From an uncultured Porphyromonadaceae bacterium (GTDB taxonomy: Bacteria; Bacteroidota; Bacteroidia; Bacteroidales; Muribaculaceae), in the NCBI GenBank assembly GCA_937921035.1, contig CALEUL010000049.1, forward strand, positions 59,181-123,180: a stretch of 64,000 nucleotides of DNA. Reading direction: 5' to 3'. A program made the translations under genes and the position numbers. Below the pieces are notes generated by a model. It was not told the DNA's origin. It saw only the letters and a list, made by a program, of their open reading frames with translations, and did not search any database. Shown here one piece after another: positions 62,385 to 64,000 of this stretch (position 1 is its first letter; every line of letters begins with the position of its first letter).

Positions 62385-63920
62385 ATGAACAAGAAAATAA
62401 ACATTATCCTTGCCGCGCTGCTCGTTTTACTCGGGTTTACTGCAACCTCATGCGACGACGACGAGCCCGATGTGGCAAAGGCAGTCCTGACAAGCGCGCA
62501 GGTTCTCAACTACGACGGACAGAACGCTCCCGCTCAGGAAATACGCGTCGTTTCCGACGCAACTTGGACTGTCGACGCTCCCGACTGGGTAACCGTGTCG
62601 CAGACAAGCGGCAGCGGCGACCTTATGGTAACAATCGCTGTGTCCGATAACATGCGCGACGGCGCTCTCGACAATCCCCGAAAAGGCGAAGTCGTTTTCC
62701 ACGGTAATACTCAGGCTTCACGCGCCGTTGTTGTTATCCGTCAGGATGGCGACAAGTTCCGCGATGTCGCTCCCATGACTCTCGCACAGGCTGAAGCAGC
62801 CGAGGAAGAAGCTGTTGTAATCGCCAACGACCTCACAGTCCTTGCTATTACTTCCGGCAATGCATTCGTCGTTACCGACGGAACCGACGTCGCTTACGTT
62901 ACCGGTGCCGAAGCTCCTGCTGTAGGCGCTGCCGTGAATGTGCTTGGCACAAAGTATGTCGACGCTCAGGAGGCTTCGTATATCGAGGCTACCGAGGTTA
63001 CTGCCGCAACTAAGGTGTCCGCTGCTCCAGAGCCTGTGGACATCACTGCAAATCTCGACACCTACAAATCTGACAAGCGCACCTACGTTACTGTTACCGG
63101 CGCTCTCGACGGCTCTACATTCAGTGTGGCCGACCAGAAGTACACCGTTATGATTGACGATGCAACCACTGACTTCAGCGCAGCCGCTATGAACGGTCAT
63201 CTCCTCAAGCTCACAGGTGTATACGGCGGTACCGCTGCGCCTGCTGTGCATCTCGTCGTTACCTCCTTCGAGGACCTCGGCGTCAATGAGGTAATCTACT
63301 GGACTGAAGACTTCGAATGGCTCGCCCCGTGGGCAGCCATAGGCAGCGATGACGGTCCGGCCGGAAGAACTGTGGAAACGGACAATCCTGGTGCAGTTGC
63401 TCCTCAGCTTGGTACCCCCAAGACCGAAGACGGCGTATCAGCTTACGACGCAATCATCGCCAAGGGTTATGAAATCATTGCCACGCATGCTCCTTCCAAG
63501 AGCGAACGCACGCCGGATAAACAGACCTACCTCCAGACAAACTATCTCAAGTTCGGTCTTACAGGCTACTATTCCGGTATCATTATCCCTGTCGACGCCG
63601 ATGTTCCCGCCGATGTGAATACCATCTTCGAATTCGACTGGTGCTCGCAGCGTCAGGGTTCCGGCAAGTGGGATGCTACCCAGCTTGTGGTTATCCTCAC
63701 AAACGGTGCTGAAACTGATACTTACGACGTTCCCACACACGCATACGTTGAAAACGAGGCATACTCCTGGCTGCACGCAAGCTTCCAGATTCCTGCCGGA
63801 AAGATTAAGAAGGGTACCAAAATCACTATCCGCAACTGCGACGCTCAGTGGCCCGTTGTTGATTCGGCTCCCGCTTACCGCTGGTTCCTCGACAACCTGA
63901 AGATCAAACAGGCTAAATAA
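62385..63920 (+). CDS. BACON/DUF5689-type surface lipoprotein
   Basis: 511 residues. Lipobox ATSC (Cys23) and an acidic DDDEPD start. Residues about 35-125 resemble a BACON domain (ATWTVDAPDWVTVSQTSGSG), about 130-300 a DUF5689/OB-like domain, and about 305-510 a choice-of-anchor J jelly-roll (WTEDFEWLAPW, ending YRWFLDNLKIKQ). BACON domains bind glycans or mucin-like ligands. Last gene of the operon, with a terminator 25 bases after it. It likely acts as the extra surface ligand-binding protein (SGBP position). Confidence 0.8.
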   Translation: MNKKINIILAALLVLLGFTATSCDDDEPDVAKAVLTSAQVLNYDGQNAPAQEIRVVSDATWTVDAPDWVTVSQTSGSGDLMVTIAVSDNMRDGALDNPRKGEVVFHGNTQASRAVVVIRQDGDKFRDVAPMTLAQAEAAEEEAVVIANDLTVLAITSGNAFVVTDGTDVAYVTGAEAPAVGAAVNVLGTKYVDAQEASYIEATEVTAATKVSAAPEPVDITANLDTYKSDKRTYVTVTGALDGSTFSVADQKYTVMIDDATTDFSAAAMNGHLLKLTGVYGGTAAPAVHLVVTSFEDLGVNEVIYWTEDFEWLAPWAAIGSDDGPAGRTVETDNPGAVAPQLGTPKTEDGVSAYDAIIAKGYEIIATHAPSKSERTPDKQTYLQTNYLKFGLTGYYSGIIIPVDADVPADVNTIFEFDWCSQRQGSGKWDATQLVVILTNGAETDTYDVPTHAYVENEAYSWLHASFQIPAGKIKKGTKITIRNCDAQWPVVDSAPAYRWFLDNLKIKQAK

Positions 63921-63945
63921 AACCTGATACTGATAAACTTTATGC

Positions 63946-63985
63946 GAGGCTGTCTAACAACCAAAGTTAGGCAGTCTCTATTTTA
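63946..63985 (+). terminator. Terminator of the SusC/SusD operon
   Basis: A 13-pair stem GAGGCTGTCTAAC/GTTAGGCAGTCTC with two G-U pairs, followed by TATTTTATA. It shows that the operon ends within the window. Confidence 0.8.
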
Positions 63986-64000
63986 TACACAAAATCAGAA

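Overview
The window looks like a chromosomal segment of a gut Bacteroidales bacterium, most likely of the Muribaculaceae type. This rests on a SusC/SusD pair, many secreted proteins and lipoproteins, C-terminal tails resembling type IX secretion signals, an Na+-NQR operon, almost no Shine-Dalgarno sites, and many promoters of the Bacteroidetes form (TTTG, about 20 bases, TAnnTTTG). The genus is inferred, not proven. There is no rRNA, CRISPR array, prophage or intact insertion sequence.

Layout. 1-3.3 kb (-): the nqrA, nqrB and nqrC genes of an Na+-NQR operon that continues off the left edge. 3.5-7.6 kb (-): a small Spy-like periplasmic protein, thiol peroxidase, a secreted protein with a cysteine-free thioredoxin-like end, a structured non-coding RNA with its own promoter and terminator, and hisS. 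7.7-9.1 kb (+): tRNA-Gln and L-serine dehydratase. 9.1-10.3 kb: a scar of broken mobile DNA between two copies of a 59-base repeat. 10.3-18.4 kb: small accessory genes, a gene broken by an in-frame TAG, a GNAT acetyltransferase and two secreted surface proteins. 18.5-21.3 kb (-): dnaJ, grpE, ispE. 21.5-28.6 kb (+): a membrane coiled-coil protein, MgtC-like protein, cation/proton antiporter, purM, a lytic transglycosylase and a DUF3332 lipoprotein. 28.7-29.4 kb (-): an NlpC/P60 hydrolase.

29.4-43.6 kb is the most interesting part: a glycerol-3-phosphate locus. Leftward are a GlpR-like regulator, a secreted metallophosphoesterase and two secreted glycerophosphodiesterases, with a third on its own promoter. 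Rightward are glpA-glpB-glpC, a secreted GH97 alpha-glucosidase-type enzyme, a GlpT-like transporter and an HAD-IIA phosphatase in one tight operon. The set would allow the cell to strip alpha-glucosyl groups from, cleave, import and oxidise glycerophosphodiesters, perhaps glucosylated polyglycerolphosphate (teichoic acid). That substrate is an inference.

43.6-47.4 kb: an AAA/DUF4143 ATPase beside a gene remnant, an outer-membrane protein, and a GC-rich structured island in otherwise AT-rich spacer. 47.4-54.7 kb (+): a large coiled-coil lipoprotein, an OmpA-family protein and a seven-repeat BIG2 surface protein. 55.1-63.98 kb (+): a complete four-gene SusC/SusD operon that opens with a lipoprotein phosphoesterase, contains no glycoside hydrolase and closes with a terminator.
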